Shown piece by piece: positions 45,608 through 52,836 of a DNA stretch of 64,000 bases; the first letter of the stretch is position 1, and each line of letters starts with the position of its first letter. Where the stretch lies: assembly GCA_958296055.1 (NCBI GenBank), contig CATQHS010000001.1, positions 1,584,277 through 1,648,276 of the forward strand, given 5' to 3'. The notes beneath the pieces were generated by a model. The model searched no databases and had not been told where the DNA came from. It worked only from the letters and a program-made list of their open reading frames with translations. This DNA comes from an uncultured Acidimicrobiales bacterium (GTDB taxonomy: Bacteria > Actinomycetota > Acidimicrobiia > Acidimicrobiales > Aldehydirespiratoraceae). The translations under genes and the position numbers were made by a program.

Positions 45608-45712
45608 TTGCCGGTTGTCTCACGCTGTGGTACCGTGGGGGCAATCCCCCCAGTCCCTTCGGTGGCTGGGCAAGAGCCCGCCGCAAGGCGGGCTCTTGAG
45701 TTTTACCAGCCC
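45608..45712 (+). ncRNA. promoter-hairpin module 4, upstream of NYN gene
   Basis: TTGCCG (45608-45613), a 17-nt spacer and TACCGT (45631-45636). Hairpin A is GGGGG-CAAT-CCCCC (45637-45650). Hairpin B is AAGAGCCCGCC-GCAA-GGCGGGCTCTT (45672-45697) followed by GAGTTTT, terminator-like. The bases after it are the reverse complement of the 3' end of a NYN gene. The NYN start codon is at 45789. Confidence 0.6.
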
Positions 45713-45728
45713 TTTGGCTTGCGGATTT
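45615..45728 (+). repeat. 114-bp inverted repeat, left arm
   Basis: Reverse complement of 46471-46584 with six mismatches by eye. It contains the promoter -10, both hairpins and a relic of NYN codons EIRKPKGW on the minus strand. Confidence 0.85.
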
Positions 45729-45788
45729 CAGACTTGCAAGGCGACTGACTTGTTGGCGAACTGGACTTGGCGGATGTAGGTTTAAACA

Positions 45789-46496
45789 GTGCCGATCAGG
45801 GCCTTTCCTCCGTCCATAGCCGAAAGTGACCATCTGGCATTGAATGATCCCAGCGGGACAGGTCCAAGAACGATCGTCTATATCGACGGATACAACTTCT
45901 ATTACGGTGCCGTCAGAAAAACCTCGTACAAATGGATCGACTTTGAGGCTCTGTGCCGACTCCTTCTACCGGAAGATCGGATTGTCAAGATCCGGTATTT
46001 CACTGCTCTGGTTCAGGACCGGCCCGACGACCCTCAAAAGACCGTACGCCAGTTGACCTACTTGCGGGCGATAGCCACCCAATCTCTTATTGAGACCCAC
46101 TTCGGTCATTTCATCACCAGACCTGCCAGTATGCTGCTGGTTGATCCCCCCAGCACGGGGCCACGGTTCGTCAAGGTCTTCAAAACCGAAGAGAAGGGCT
46201 CAGATGTCAATCTCGCCACTCACCTGTTGCTTGATGCCTTCAAGAATCGGTGCGAGATTGCTGTCGTGGTCAGCAATGACTCGGACCTCGCCGAAGCCGT
46301 TCGCGTCGCGCAAAGCGATCTGGGCATCCAGGTGGGCCTGATCAATCCACATCCGCGCAAGAGGCGGTCCCGGAAGCTCAACGAACTTCCGTGCCTATTC
46401 TTCAAGCAAATCCCTAAACGAGCACTCGCTGATGCTCAACTGCCTGACATCATCCGCGACGCTCAAGGAGAAATTCGCAAGCCAAAGGGCTGGTAA
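45789..46496 (+). CDS. NYN-domain RNase-like protein
   Basis: The GTG at 45789 opens a 235-residue frame (an ATG at 45844 is the alternative). NYN blocks: GPRTIVYIDGYNFYYGAVRK with the first catalytic Asp, KTEEKGSDVNLATHLLLDAF with the second acidic site, and CEIAVVVSNDSDLAEAVRVA, where SNDSD replaces SGDSD. A short C-terminal tail ends in EIRKPKGW. The gene sits inside a 114-bp inverted repeat; a promoter-hairpin module precedes it and another points at its 3' end. It is likely an RNase of the LabA/PIN-like group. Confidence 0.75.
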   Translation: MPIRAFPPSIAESDHLALNDPSGTGPRTIVYIDGYNFYYGAVRKTSYKWIDFEALCRLLLPEDRIVKIRYFTALVQDRPDDPQKTVRQLTYLRAIATQSLIETHFGHFITRPASMLLVDPPSTGPRFVKVFKTEEKGSDVNLATHLLLDAFKNRCEIAVVVSNDSDLAEAVRVAQSDLGIQVGLINPHPRKRRSRKLNELPCLFFKQIPKRALADAQLPDIIRDAQGEIRKPKGW

Positions 46497-46584
46497 AACT
46501 CAAGAGCCCGCCTTGCGGCGGGCTCTTGCCCAGCCACCGAAGCAACTGGGGGGATTGGCTCCACGGTACCACAGGGTGAGACAA
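46471..46584 (-). repeat. 114-bp inverted repeat, right arm
   Basis: Pairs with 45615-45728. It includes the last nine codons of the NYN gene (EIRKPKGW and stop), hairpin B, and the -10 of module 5 on the minus strand. Confidence 0.85.
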
Positions 46585-46591
46585 TCATCAA
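46502..46591 (-). ncRNA. promoter-hairpin module 5, antisense to NYN 3' end
   Basis: On the minus strand, TTGATG (46591-46586), a 17-nt spacer and TACCGT (46568-46563) are followed by a weakened hairpin A and then hairpin B with a GCAA loop (46527-46502). Transcription would converge on the NYN gene. Read the other way, hairpin B can terminate the NYN mRNA just after its stop codon at 46496. Confidence 0.5.
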
Positions 46592-46620
46592 TCAACCCGG
46601 CCTGTCTTTAGAAGGTTCCC

Positions 46621-47682
46621 TCACGACCAGTCGGAGGGGCACTCCAGCACGTTCCTCTCCAGCGCGTTCTCGGGGGCGGTCCCAGGGCTTGAGTCGCCGC
46701 AGAGGTCGCCGACGGTGATGGTCAGCCCGACCGGCTCCCACAACCGGCCCTCGGCGGCCCACTGCTCGGCCCGGCCCCGCCACTCGCCCGTCCACGCCGC
46801 CAGCTCTTCGCAGCTCTCGGCGGGGCGGTGGTACACGGTCGACACCCGCAGGGAGACGTCGGCCACATCGTCCTCGAGGCCCCGAGCCACCCTCAGGAGA
46901 TAAGCCTGGAGCCGGGCCGGGGCCCGGGGCTCAGACCGGACCTCGCCGCCAGCCGTCACCACCGTGGGGTAGCCGGGCTCCACGCAGGCCGCGGCCAGCA
47001 CCGAGGTGGGGGCCACCGCCAGCACCGTCACCTCGTCGGGGTGGCGGGCCGGCTCGGCCCGGCGGCTGCCGGTCTCCAAGTAGGAAGCGAGCACGGCCAG
47101 GCTCTCCGAGCGGGCCGGCTCCACCGCGGCGACGGCCACGCAGAGCTGGGCCAGGGCGCTGGGGGCAGCCAGCGCCGCCGAGAACAGGTGCTCGTAGCGC
47201 ATGACGGCCAGGGCGGCCGTAGCCGGGACGGGGTCGAGCAGGAACGAAGAGGTGGTCCTGCCGTCCGGGGAGGCGACGGCGTCCAGCTCCCAGGCGCTGC
47301 CGCACACTTCGGGCGGGAAGGCCCAGTCCAGCTCGCGGTCCCACACCGGCAGGTGGGCGGCCCGCAGTTCCCCCAGCGGCGTGCGGGGATCGCCGACGGC
47401 CGGGGTCGGCCCGGCAGTGCCAGCGTCGCCGCCGGGATCCACGAAGGCGAAGCCGGTCGCAGCCGAGTCCTCGGGCACCCCCGGCCCGTCATCGGCCAAA
47501 GCGCCGCCGTCGGCCGGGGCCGGTCCGGCCGAGCAGGAGGCTGCCGCCAGCGCCGCCACCAGCGCCAGCGCTCCCACCACCTGGATGGGGCGATCAGCAC
47601 CGGGACGACGACTCCTCGCCAGCGCCGCCACCAGCGCCAGCGCTCCCACCGGTCTGACGGCGGCGCGCTCGCCTGCGGTCAC
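46621..47682 (-). CDS. lipoprotein of unknown function
   Basis: The frame spans 353 codons. The lipobox ALALVAALAAASC lies near residue 50. A 33-bp repeat (47546-47578 and 47618-47650, 72 bp apart) duplicates the GALALVAALA codons, so the real start is probably a GTG between the copies, giving a normal-length signal peptide. The mature protein is acidic then Ala-rich with scattered Cys and no recognised domain. It starts 3 bp after the stop of the esterase gene upstream, in the same direction, so it may be the last gene of the citE-like/ABM/esterase operon. Confidence 0.55.
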   Translation of the reverse strand: MTAGERAAVRPVGALALVAALARSRRPGADRPIQVVGALALVAALAAASCSAGPAPADGGALADDGPGVPEDSAATGFAFVDPGGDAGTAGPTPAVGDPRTPLGELRAAHLPVWDRELDWAFPPEVCGSAWELDAVASPDGRTTSSFLLDPVPATAALAVMRYEHLFSAALAAPSALAQLCVAVAAVEPARSESLAVLASYLETGSRRAEPARHPDEVTVLAVAPTSVLAAACVEPGYPTVVTAGGEVRSEPRAPARLQAYLLRVARGLEDDVADVSLRVSTVYHRPAESCEELAAWTGEWRGRAEQWAAEGRLWEPVGLTITVGDLCGDSSPGTAPENALERNVLECPSDWS

Positions 47683-47685
47683 TGC

Positions 47686-48444
47686 TCAGCCGGTTTCGAG
47701 CAGCCAGACGGCTACCGCTTCCGGTGCGGTCATCGGCGCGTCGTGGGCGGCGTCGAGGAGGGTGTAGGGGATGTCCGCCCGGTCGCAGGCGGCCCGGGTG
47801 GCTTGGCTCGGGTAGCCGGGCGGGGTCAGGGAGCAGAAGGCGTAGCGCTCGGGCAGGGCCAGCGCGGCCGGGTCGTCGAGCCGGACCGGCTCCATGGAGA
47901 CGGCGACGGCCTGGGGGACTAGCCGCTCATTCACCCAGGCCGCCTGTTCGGCGGAGACGCCTGGACCCGGGGCCAAGGGCCGGGGCGGGACGGCCTCCCC
48001 CCAGCGCACCGCCGGGGCGGGCGCGCCCGCGGGCCGGAAGTCGAAAGCCCGCTGGCCGTGGGCCGGGACGGGCGCGTCCAGGTAGGCGAGCTCGGCGATG
48101 CAGGGGGCCAGGCGCTGGCTGGCGGCCCGGGCCACGAACCCGCCCTGGCTGTGCCCGACCAAACAGACGCCGGCCAGGCCACGGCCGGCGATCAGGTCCT
48201 CCAGGATGCGGATGCAGCCCGAGAGGGTGGCGTCGGAGGCGCTCAGGTCTGGGGTGTGGACCTCGTGCCCGGCCGCCTCCAGCCGAGGGCGGACGAAATC
48301 CCACGCCCACGGCCCCCGGAAGGCCCCGTGGAGCAACACGAACGGGGGCCGAGTTGGAATCGGCGCCGCCTCACCGGGAGGCACCGGGCCGGGTGCCTCT
48401 GGAATCGGCGCCGCCCCACCGGGAGGCGCCGCCGGGGGCGTCAT
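47686..48444 (-). CDS. MES/pheophorbidase-like alpha/beta-hydrolase
   Basis: The 252-residue product begins with a 30-residue Pro-rich leader, then PFVLLHGAFRGPWAWDFVRP RLEAAGHEVHTPDLSAS and VCLVGHSQGGFVARAASQRL. Nucleophile Ser is in GHSQG; the probable Asp/His are in the C-terminal half (TLLDAAHDAPMTAPEAVAV). The HGAFRGPWAW start and the overall length match the plant methylesterase (MES/SABP2/pheophorbidase) branch, whose member MES16 demethylates pheophorbide and phyllobilins. That link is inference from homology and from the cluster around it. It overlaps the ABM gene by 4 nt. Confidence 0.65.
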   Translation of the reverse strand: MTPPAAPPGGAAPIPEAPGPVPPGEAAPIPTRPPFVLLHGAFRGPWAWDFVRPRLEAAGHEVHTPDLSASDATLSGCIRILEDLIAGRGLAGVCLVGHSQGGFVARAASQRLAPCIAELAYLDAPVPAHGQRAFDFRPAGAPAPAVRWGEAVPPRPLAPGPGVSAEQAAWVNERLVPQAVAVSMEPVRLDDPAALALPERYAFCSLTPPGYPSQATRAACDRADIPYTLLDAAHDAPMTAPEAVAVWLLETG

Positions 48445-48884
48445 CGGGCGGGGCGGGGCGGCGGGGTGGCGTGCACGATCCGGCCGTACTCCCGGGCGGC
48501 GGCCCCGGCCGGGTAGGCGCCGGCGTCCACGTGCCAGCTCAGTGCGGCGATGTGGTCCCGGTACTCGGGGTCGGCCGTCATCTCCTCGTAGGCCTCGATG
48601 GAGGTGAACTCGCGCCAGTGGATGAGATGGCGGGCGTCGTCGAGAGACCGGACCAAGAAGCGGCGCACGAAGCCCGGTCTCGCCGTCAGGTAGCGGTCGA
48701 AGTCGGCCGCCAGGCGCAGGTAGGCGGCGGCGTGCTCCTCGCCATCGGCGAGCCAGGTCTGGCTCACCACCACGCAGTTGCCCGCATCGCCGTCACCGGC
48801 GGCGTCGGCTTTCGCCGCTCTGCCCGGGTCTCCGGCGGGCGCGGCGCCGTCGGCGTCCGGGGCCGAGGCAGCCCCGGCGGTCAC
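48441..48884 (-). CDS. ABM-domain (antibiotic biosynthesis monooxygenase-like) protein
   Basis: The 147-residue product has a 35-residue Ala/Asp-rich leader, then a dimeric alpha/beta-barrel domain: VVVSQTWLADGEEHAAAYLR, FDRYLTARPGFVRRFLVRSL, HLIHWREFTSIEAYEEMTAD, YRDHIAALSWHVDAGAYP. Related small monooxygenases oxidise polyketides or open haem (IsdG group). It overlaps both flanking genes by 4 nt, so it is made together with the CitE-like lyase and the esterase. In this context a role in opening or trimming a tetrapyrrole is possible but unproven. Confidence 0.65.
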   Translation of the reverse strand: MTAGAASAPDADGAAPAGDPGRAAKADAAGDGDAGNCVVVSQTWLADGEEHAAAYLRLAADFDRYLTARPGFVRRFLVRSLDDARHLIHWREFTSIEAYEEMTADPEYRDHIAALSWHVDAGAYPAGAAAREYGRIVHATPPPRPAR

Positions 48885-49672
48885 GGGTCGGCCTGCTCCA
48901 GCACTCGGCGGGCTTGGCGGACCACGGCGAAGTCGACGAAAGACCCGTCCGCCGTCACCGCCGCGCCCTCTCCCGCGGCCTCATGGACTTCGACGATGCG
49001 GCGGGCCCGCTCCACCTCGGCGGCATCGGGGGTGAAGGCGGCGTTGACCGCGGCCACCTGGCGGGGGTGGATCACACTGCGACCGCAGAAACCCTGGCGG
49101 CGCAACTGGCGGCTGGTGCGATCCAGCGCCTCGTCGTCGTCCAGATCGACGGGGACGGGACCGACGGGAGGCGCCAGCCCGGCCGCGGCCGACGCCACCA
49201 CCACGTCGCTGCGAATCGCCCACAGCTCGCAGGAGTCGGCGGACGGGACCACGCCCAACTCGGCGCACAGATCGGCCTCGCCCAGGGCCAGGCGCACCAC
49301 CGGCGGGGTCCCGGCGATCCGGCCCAGGGTCGCCGCCCCCTCGGCCGTCTCCACCAAGGCCTGCACCGGGACCGGGCTGGCCGCGCACGCCGCGGCGGTG
49401 GCCTTGGGGATCACCGCCCCCGCGGCCCCCGACGCCGCCACCATGGCCAGGTCCTCGACCAGCAGTTCGTCGCGGTGGTTGACCCGGACCCACACGGGCA
49501 CGGCCGGAGGCTCATCCAGCCATTCGGCCACCGCTGACCGGGCCTCGCGTTTGGCCTCGGGCGGGACCGCATCCTCCAAGTCGACGATGACGGCGTCGGC
49601 CCCGCTGGCGGCCGCCTTGCCGAACCGGTCGGGGCGGTGGCCGGGAACGTAGAGGTAGCTGCGGTTGGCCAT
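48881..49672 (-). CDS. HpcH/HpaI aldolase / CitE-like lyase
   Basis: ATG 49672 gives a 263-residue CitE-like protein: NRSYLYVPGHRPDRFGKAAA, the metal/acid segment ADAVIVDLEDAVPPEAKREA, VWVRVNHRDELLVEDL, VQALVETAEGA (active-site Glu), LALGEADLCAELG, and GFCGRSVIHPRQVAAVNAAF. The family cleaves or forms C-C bonds in acyl-CoA or related acids. Codons upstream of 49672 to 49816 look non-coding. It is the first gene of an operon that diverges from the RCCR-like gene and shares a 240-bp promoter region with it. Confidence 0.8.
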   Translation of the reverse strand: MANRSYLYVPGHRPDRFGKAAASGADAVIVDLEDAVPPEAKREARSAVAEWLDEPPAVPVWVRVNHRDELLVEDLAMVAASGAAGAVIPKATAAACAASPVPVQALVETAEGAATLGRIAGTPPVVRLALGEADLCAELGVVPSADSCELWAIRSDVVVASAAAGLAPPVGPVPVDLDDDEALDRTSRQLRRQGFCGRSVIHPRQVAAVNAAFTPDAAEVERARRIVEVHEAAGEGAAVTADGSFVDFAVVRQARRVLEQADP

Positions 49673-49806
49673 GGCGCCCGGCCAGGCTAGGCGGCCCCCG
49701 AGCCGACATCCCCGCGCCCAGCCCGGGCCAGCGCGGGGAACAGACTTTGGGCGTCGAACAGGGTGATGCCCCCGCGCCCAGCGCCCAGCCCGGGCCGGCG
49801 CGGGCG

Positions 49807-49835
49807 TTGACATCAAGGCGGCCCGGCCCTAGCGT
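49807..49835 (+). promoter_or_regulatory. sigma70-like promoter of RCCR/Rieske operon
   Basis: TTGACA (49807-49812), a 17-nt spacer and TAGCGT (49830-49835). The predicted start of transcription is near 49842, 72 bp before the ATG at 49914. Confidence 0.65.
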
Positions 49836-49848
49836 TCAACGAAACGCC

Positions 49849-49865
49849 GTTCCGCTCAGCGGAAC
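49849..49865. promoter_or_regulatory. palindromic operator-like site
   Basis: GTTCCGCT-C-AGCGGAAC, eight perfect pairs around one base, lies just after the predicted transcription start of the RCCR/Rieske operon. The position suits a repressor of the TetR or GntR type. No regulator gene is visible in the window. Confidence 0.5.
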
Positions 49866-49913
49866 CAGCCGGCCACCAGCCGCCGGCCCCGCTCACGACC
49901 ACAGGTTGCACGA

Positions 49914-50774
49914 ATGCGCGAGACGCTCGAGGGAGTCGAGGAGATCTTCGACCGGCGGGCGACGCGAGACACCACCGACACGGTCGAGAGACTGTGGGCC
50001 ACCACCGAGGAGCTCATGGCCAAGCTCCGCGGCCGCTTCGAGCTGACCCGGGACCCCAGCACCGACGAGCTGGAGTCGTACCGCCGAGCCGACGGGCAGT
50101 ACCCGGCCGGCAGCCTGAACGCCTACACCGGCCCCGAGATCGACTGGCTGGTGCACAGTTGGATCGGGAACCCGCCCCGGGGGTTCACCAACATGCACGT
50201 CACGTCCTGGCTCGGCCCCCACCTAGAGGTGCCCCACTTCGGGTTCGCCTGCGGGACGCTGCCCGACCTGTGGTTCTACGTCGACTACGTGCCCCGCTCG
50301 GACCTGATGGTGGACACCGACGCCCTCGATGAGTTCTACGGCCCGCTCAACCAGCAGTTCCTGGAAGTCAGGGCCGACCCGGGCCTGATCCCGTTCACCT
50401 CCAAGTCCTTATACGTCCGCCAGGCCCTGTCCCATGTCGCCCTCTGCTTCACCACCGAGGCCACCGACGCCCGGCTCGAGCAGATCCGCAGCCTGGCCCA
50501 CGACCGCCTCGACCGGTGGCTGGGCCACGTGGACGCCGCCGAGCCCATTGATCCCGACCGGCGCGGCCCCCTGGCCGCCGAGGATCTGGCCCGGCGCCGC
50601 AACGTCGCCGAGCGGGACCCGGCCAACGTCATGGGCGTACGCTTCTTCGGCCAAGACATGACCGACCGACTGGTGCGGGCCCTCTGGGGGGGCGACCGCC
50701 TCCTCCCCCGCCCGGACGGGACCGCGGCGCCGGCGCCGGCATCAGAGCCCGTTGCCAGCGCCGGAGGGGCATAA
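49914..50774 (+). CDS. red chlorophyll catabolite reductase (RCCR)-like protein
   Basis: The 286-residue product shares the block order of plant RCCR: LVHSWIGNPPRGFTNMHVTS, WLGPHLEVPHFGFACGTL, LWFYVDYVPRSDLMVDTDAL, IPFTSKSLYVRQALSHVALC, and the C-terminal ERDPANVMGVRFFGQDMTDR. The plant counterparts read SWIHCKIP.., DLPHRKDLV, SPSLFVRSAFSPTA and ..FPRMFGEEVSSRV. RCCR is a ferredoxin-dependent bilin-reductase-fold enzyme that reduces the open-chain product of pheophorbide a oxygenase. The next gene is a Rieske oxygenase of that type, 20 nt downstream. Homology is judged by eye; activity is inferred. Confidence 0.7.
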   Translation: MRETLEGVEEIFDRRATRDTTDTVERLWATTEELMAKLRGRFELTRDPSTDELESYRRADGQYPAGSLNAYTGPEIDWLVHSWIGNPPRGFTNMHVTSWLGPHLEVPHFGFACGTLPDLWFYVDYVPRSDLMVDTDALDEFYGPLNQQFLEVRADPGLIPFTSKSLYVRQALSHVALCFTTEATDARLEQIRSLAHDRLDRWLGHVDAAEPIDPDRRGPLAAEDLARRRNVAERDPANVMGVRFFGQDMTDRLVRALWGGDRLLPRPDGTAAPAPASEPVASAGGA

Positions 50775-50794
50775 CCGAGGAAGCGAGGGTCAAC

Positions 50795-51961
50795 GTGCTG
50801 ATAAAGGACCAGTGGTACGCCATCGAGTTCGGCGCCGCGGTGGGGGCCGGGCCGGTGCGGGTGCCGGTGCACGGCCACGACCTGGTGCTGTACCGGTCCT
50901 CGGACGGGACCGTTCACGCCCACTCCGACCTGTGCGTTCACCGGGGCGGAGCCCTGTCGGGGGGCCGGGTGGCGGGCGACTGCCTGGAGTGCCCCTACCA
51001 CGGCTGGCAGTACGACCCGTCCGGCCGGTGCGTGAAGATCCCGGCCAACCGGCCCGGCGCCCCCATCCCCCGCAAGGCCCGGATCGACACCTACCCCTGC
51101 GTCGAGCGCTACGGCTTCGTGTGGGTGTTCCTGGGCGACGCCCCCGAACAGGACCGCCCGCCGCTGCCCGCCCTCGACGGCCTCGACGACGCCCCCGAGG
51201 CCCGCCGGGAAGGCTGCCGGGCCGTGACCGGGACCTTCGAGTGGCAGGCCAACTACGACCGGGTGCTGGAAAACGCCGTGGACATCGCCCACACCCCGTT
51301 CGTACACGCCGGGTCGTTCGGCAACCCCGACAAGCCCCAGATCCACGATTTCGAGCTGGCCGAGGAGCGCGACAACGGCCACCTGGTCTCGGTGACCGCC
51401 ACCGTGGACCTGGACCCGCCCGCCCCCTCGGGCCTGTGGGCGAAGGTCTACCGGACCAAGGGCGAGCGGCCCCCGGTGCGCACCACCACCGGCTTCTACC
51501 CGCCCAACGTGTCAATGCTCATCGTGCGGCCGCCGCTGGGCGAGATCAGGCTCTACACCGCCGCGGTCCCGGTGGACGAGCACCGCACCGTCTCCAAGTT
51601 CTGCATGCTGCGCGACTTCTTCACCGGCAAGTGGGCCGACCGCGACTCCATCCGGCGGACGCTGAAGATCTTCGCCGAGGACCGGGCCACGGTCGAGGGC
51701 CAGCGCCCGGAGCTGCTGCCCTTCGACTTGGCCGCCGAACTGCACGTCAAGTCGGACTCAATCCAGTTGGCCTACCGGCGCTGGCGCCAGGGCTGCCTGG
51801 ACCGGGGTCTGGGCCTGGCCGCTCCCTCCGGCCCCGAGGCGGGCCACCGGGCCTGGGTGATCCCGTCGCCAGCCCGAGTCGGCGACTCCGACGACGGAGA
51901 CGACGGAGACCGGGCCGACGGGTGGGTGTTCCCCGCGGTGGCACCCGCGGCGGCCGAATGA
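50795..51961 (+). CDS. Rieske oxygenase, pheophorbide a oxygenase-like
   Basis: GTG 50795 starts a 388-residue protein. The Rieske [2Fe-2S] ligands are in DLCVHRGGALSGG and LECPYHGWQYDPSG (C-x-H, C-x2-H). The mononuclear iron site is in NYDRVLENAVDIAHTPFVHAG (Asp plus two His). The PaO/Tic55/CAO-like subgroup is suggested by WYAIEF at the start and NAVDIAHTPFVH, and by RCCR-like genes on both sides. PaO opens the porphyrin ring of pheophorbide a. The C-terminal membrane helices of plant PaO are not seen, so this would be a soluble version. Another aromatic substrate remains possible. Confidence 0.75.
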   Translation: MLIKDQWYAIEFGAAVGAGPVRVPVHGHDLVLYRSSDGTVHAHSDLCVHRGGALSGGRVAGDCLECPYHGWQYDPSGRCVKIPANRPGAPIPRKARIDTYPCVERYGFVWVFLGDAPEQDRPPLPALDGLDDAPEARREGCRAVTGTFEWQANYDRVLENAVDIAHTPFVHAGSFGNPDKPQIHDFELAEERDNGHLVSVTATVDLDPPAPSGLWAKVYRTKGERPPVRTTTGFYPPNVSMLIVRPPLGEIRLYTAAVPVDEHRTVSKFCMLRDFFTGKWADRDSIRRTLKIFAEDRATVEGQRPELLPFDLAAELHVKSDSIQLAYRRWRQGCLDRGLGLAAPSGPEAGHRAWVIPSPARVGDSDDGDDGDRADGWVFPAVAPAAAE

Positions 51962-52025
51962 CCCCGGACTGGTCGAAAGATCGGGCGGCTGCGGGTCGGG
52001 CGGCCGCGGGTCGAACGGCACGCGG

Positions 52026-52754
52026 ATGAGCCTCACCTGGGACTTGGCCGCGGAGACGATCGAGGTCATCGCCGAGGCCCTGGACTTGGCCGAGTCCCAC
52101 GACGCCGACTTGGTGAGCGCGCTCGACGGCAGCCGGGTCGGCACCCATCGGGTGCTCGATGGCGAGCGAGCCAGCCTGGTCTACGTGGGCATGACCGTGG
52201 AGACCATCGGGCTCGACAGCCACATGGTCTTCGCCTTCTCCCCGCCGCAGAGCGCGGTCCCCCACTTCACGGTGGACTCGGTTCTGGCCGGGTCCCACTA
52301 CGCCTTCCACCTCGACCTCATCCCCAGGGTCGACCCCGGCGCCCACCTGGCCTACCTGCGGCACTGCTATGAGCCCCTCACCGAGGCCCGGGGCGCGGCG
52401 GCCCAGATCGAGGGGCTGACCCCGGCGCACCTGTCGGAGCTGCAGTGGCAGCTCATGTCAGCCTGGATGCTGGCCCACCGAGCCGACGAAGCCGGGTTCG
52501 CCGCCATCGGACCGGTGGTGGCCGCCTACCGCGATCACTGGGTGGGGCTGGCCCGCGACGGGGTGCCCGAGCAGGCCCGGGCCGGGGTGACCGGCGCCGA
52601 GCTGGCCGAGCGGGACCGCCGCAACCGGGCCGCCGTCTTCAACCCCGAGGTCGACCCGGTCTGGGCCCAGGTGGACCGGCTCCTCGGCCCCGAGACCAGC
52701 GCGGCCATCCGCCGCGGGCTGCGCACCGCCAGCCGCGGCGAGGCTCCGGCCTAG
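52026..52754 (+). CDS. second bilin-reductase-fold (RCCR/FDBR-like) protein
   Basis: The 242-residue product follows the same pattern as the RCCR-like gene upstream: a central sheet HMVFAFSPPQSAVPHFTVDS then VLAGSHYAFHLDLIPRVDPG with YLRHCYEPLTEA, matching the P-x-F-..-D-..-DL-P-R blocks of ferredoxin-dependent bilin reductases. It ends with AAVFNPEVDPVWAQVDRLLG, comparable to the RCCR end. Similarity to any single named family is weak by eye, so the call rests on pattern and context. It follows the Rieske gene by 64 nt, in the same direction. Confidence 0.5.
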   Translation: MSLTWDLAAETIEVIAEALDLAESHDADLVSALDGSRVGTHRVLDGERASLVYVGMTVETIGLDSHMVFAFSPPQSAVPHFTVDSVLAGSHYAFHLDLIPRVDPGAHLAYLRHCYEPLTEARGAAAQIEGLTPAHLSELQWQLMSAWMLAHRADEAGFAAIGPVVAAYRDHWVGLARDGVPEQARAGVTGAELAERDRRNRAAVFNPEVDPVWAQVDRLLGPETSAAIRRGLRTASRGEAPA

Positions 52755-52836
52755 CCCGGCCCGAGACCGCCACCCGCTCGGCCGAGCCCAGACCGGCCCG
52801 ACCGAGCCCAGACCTCGCTAACGAAGGGACTCCCCC

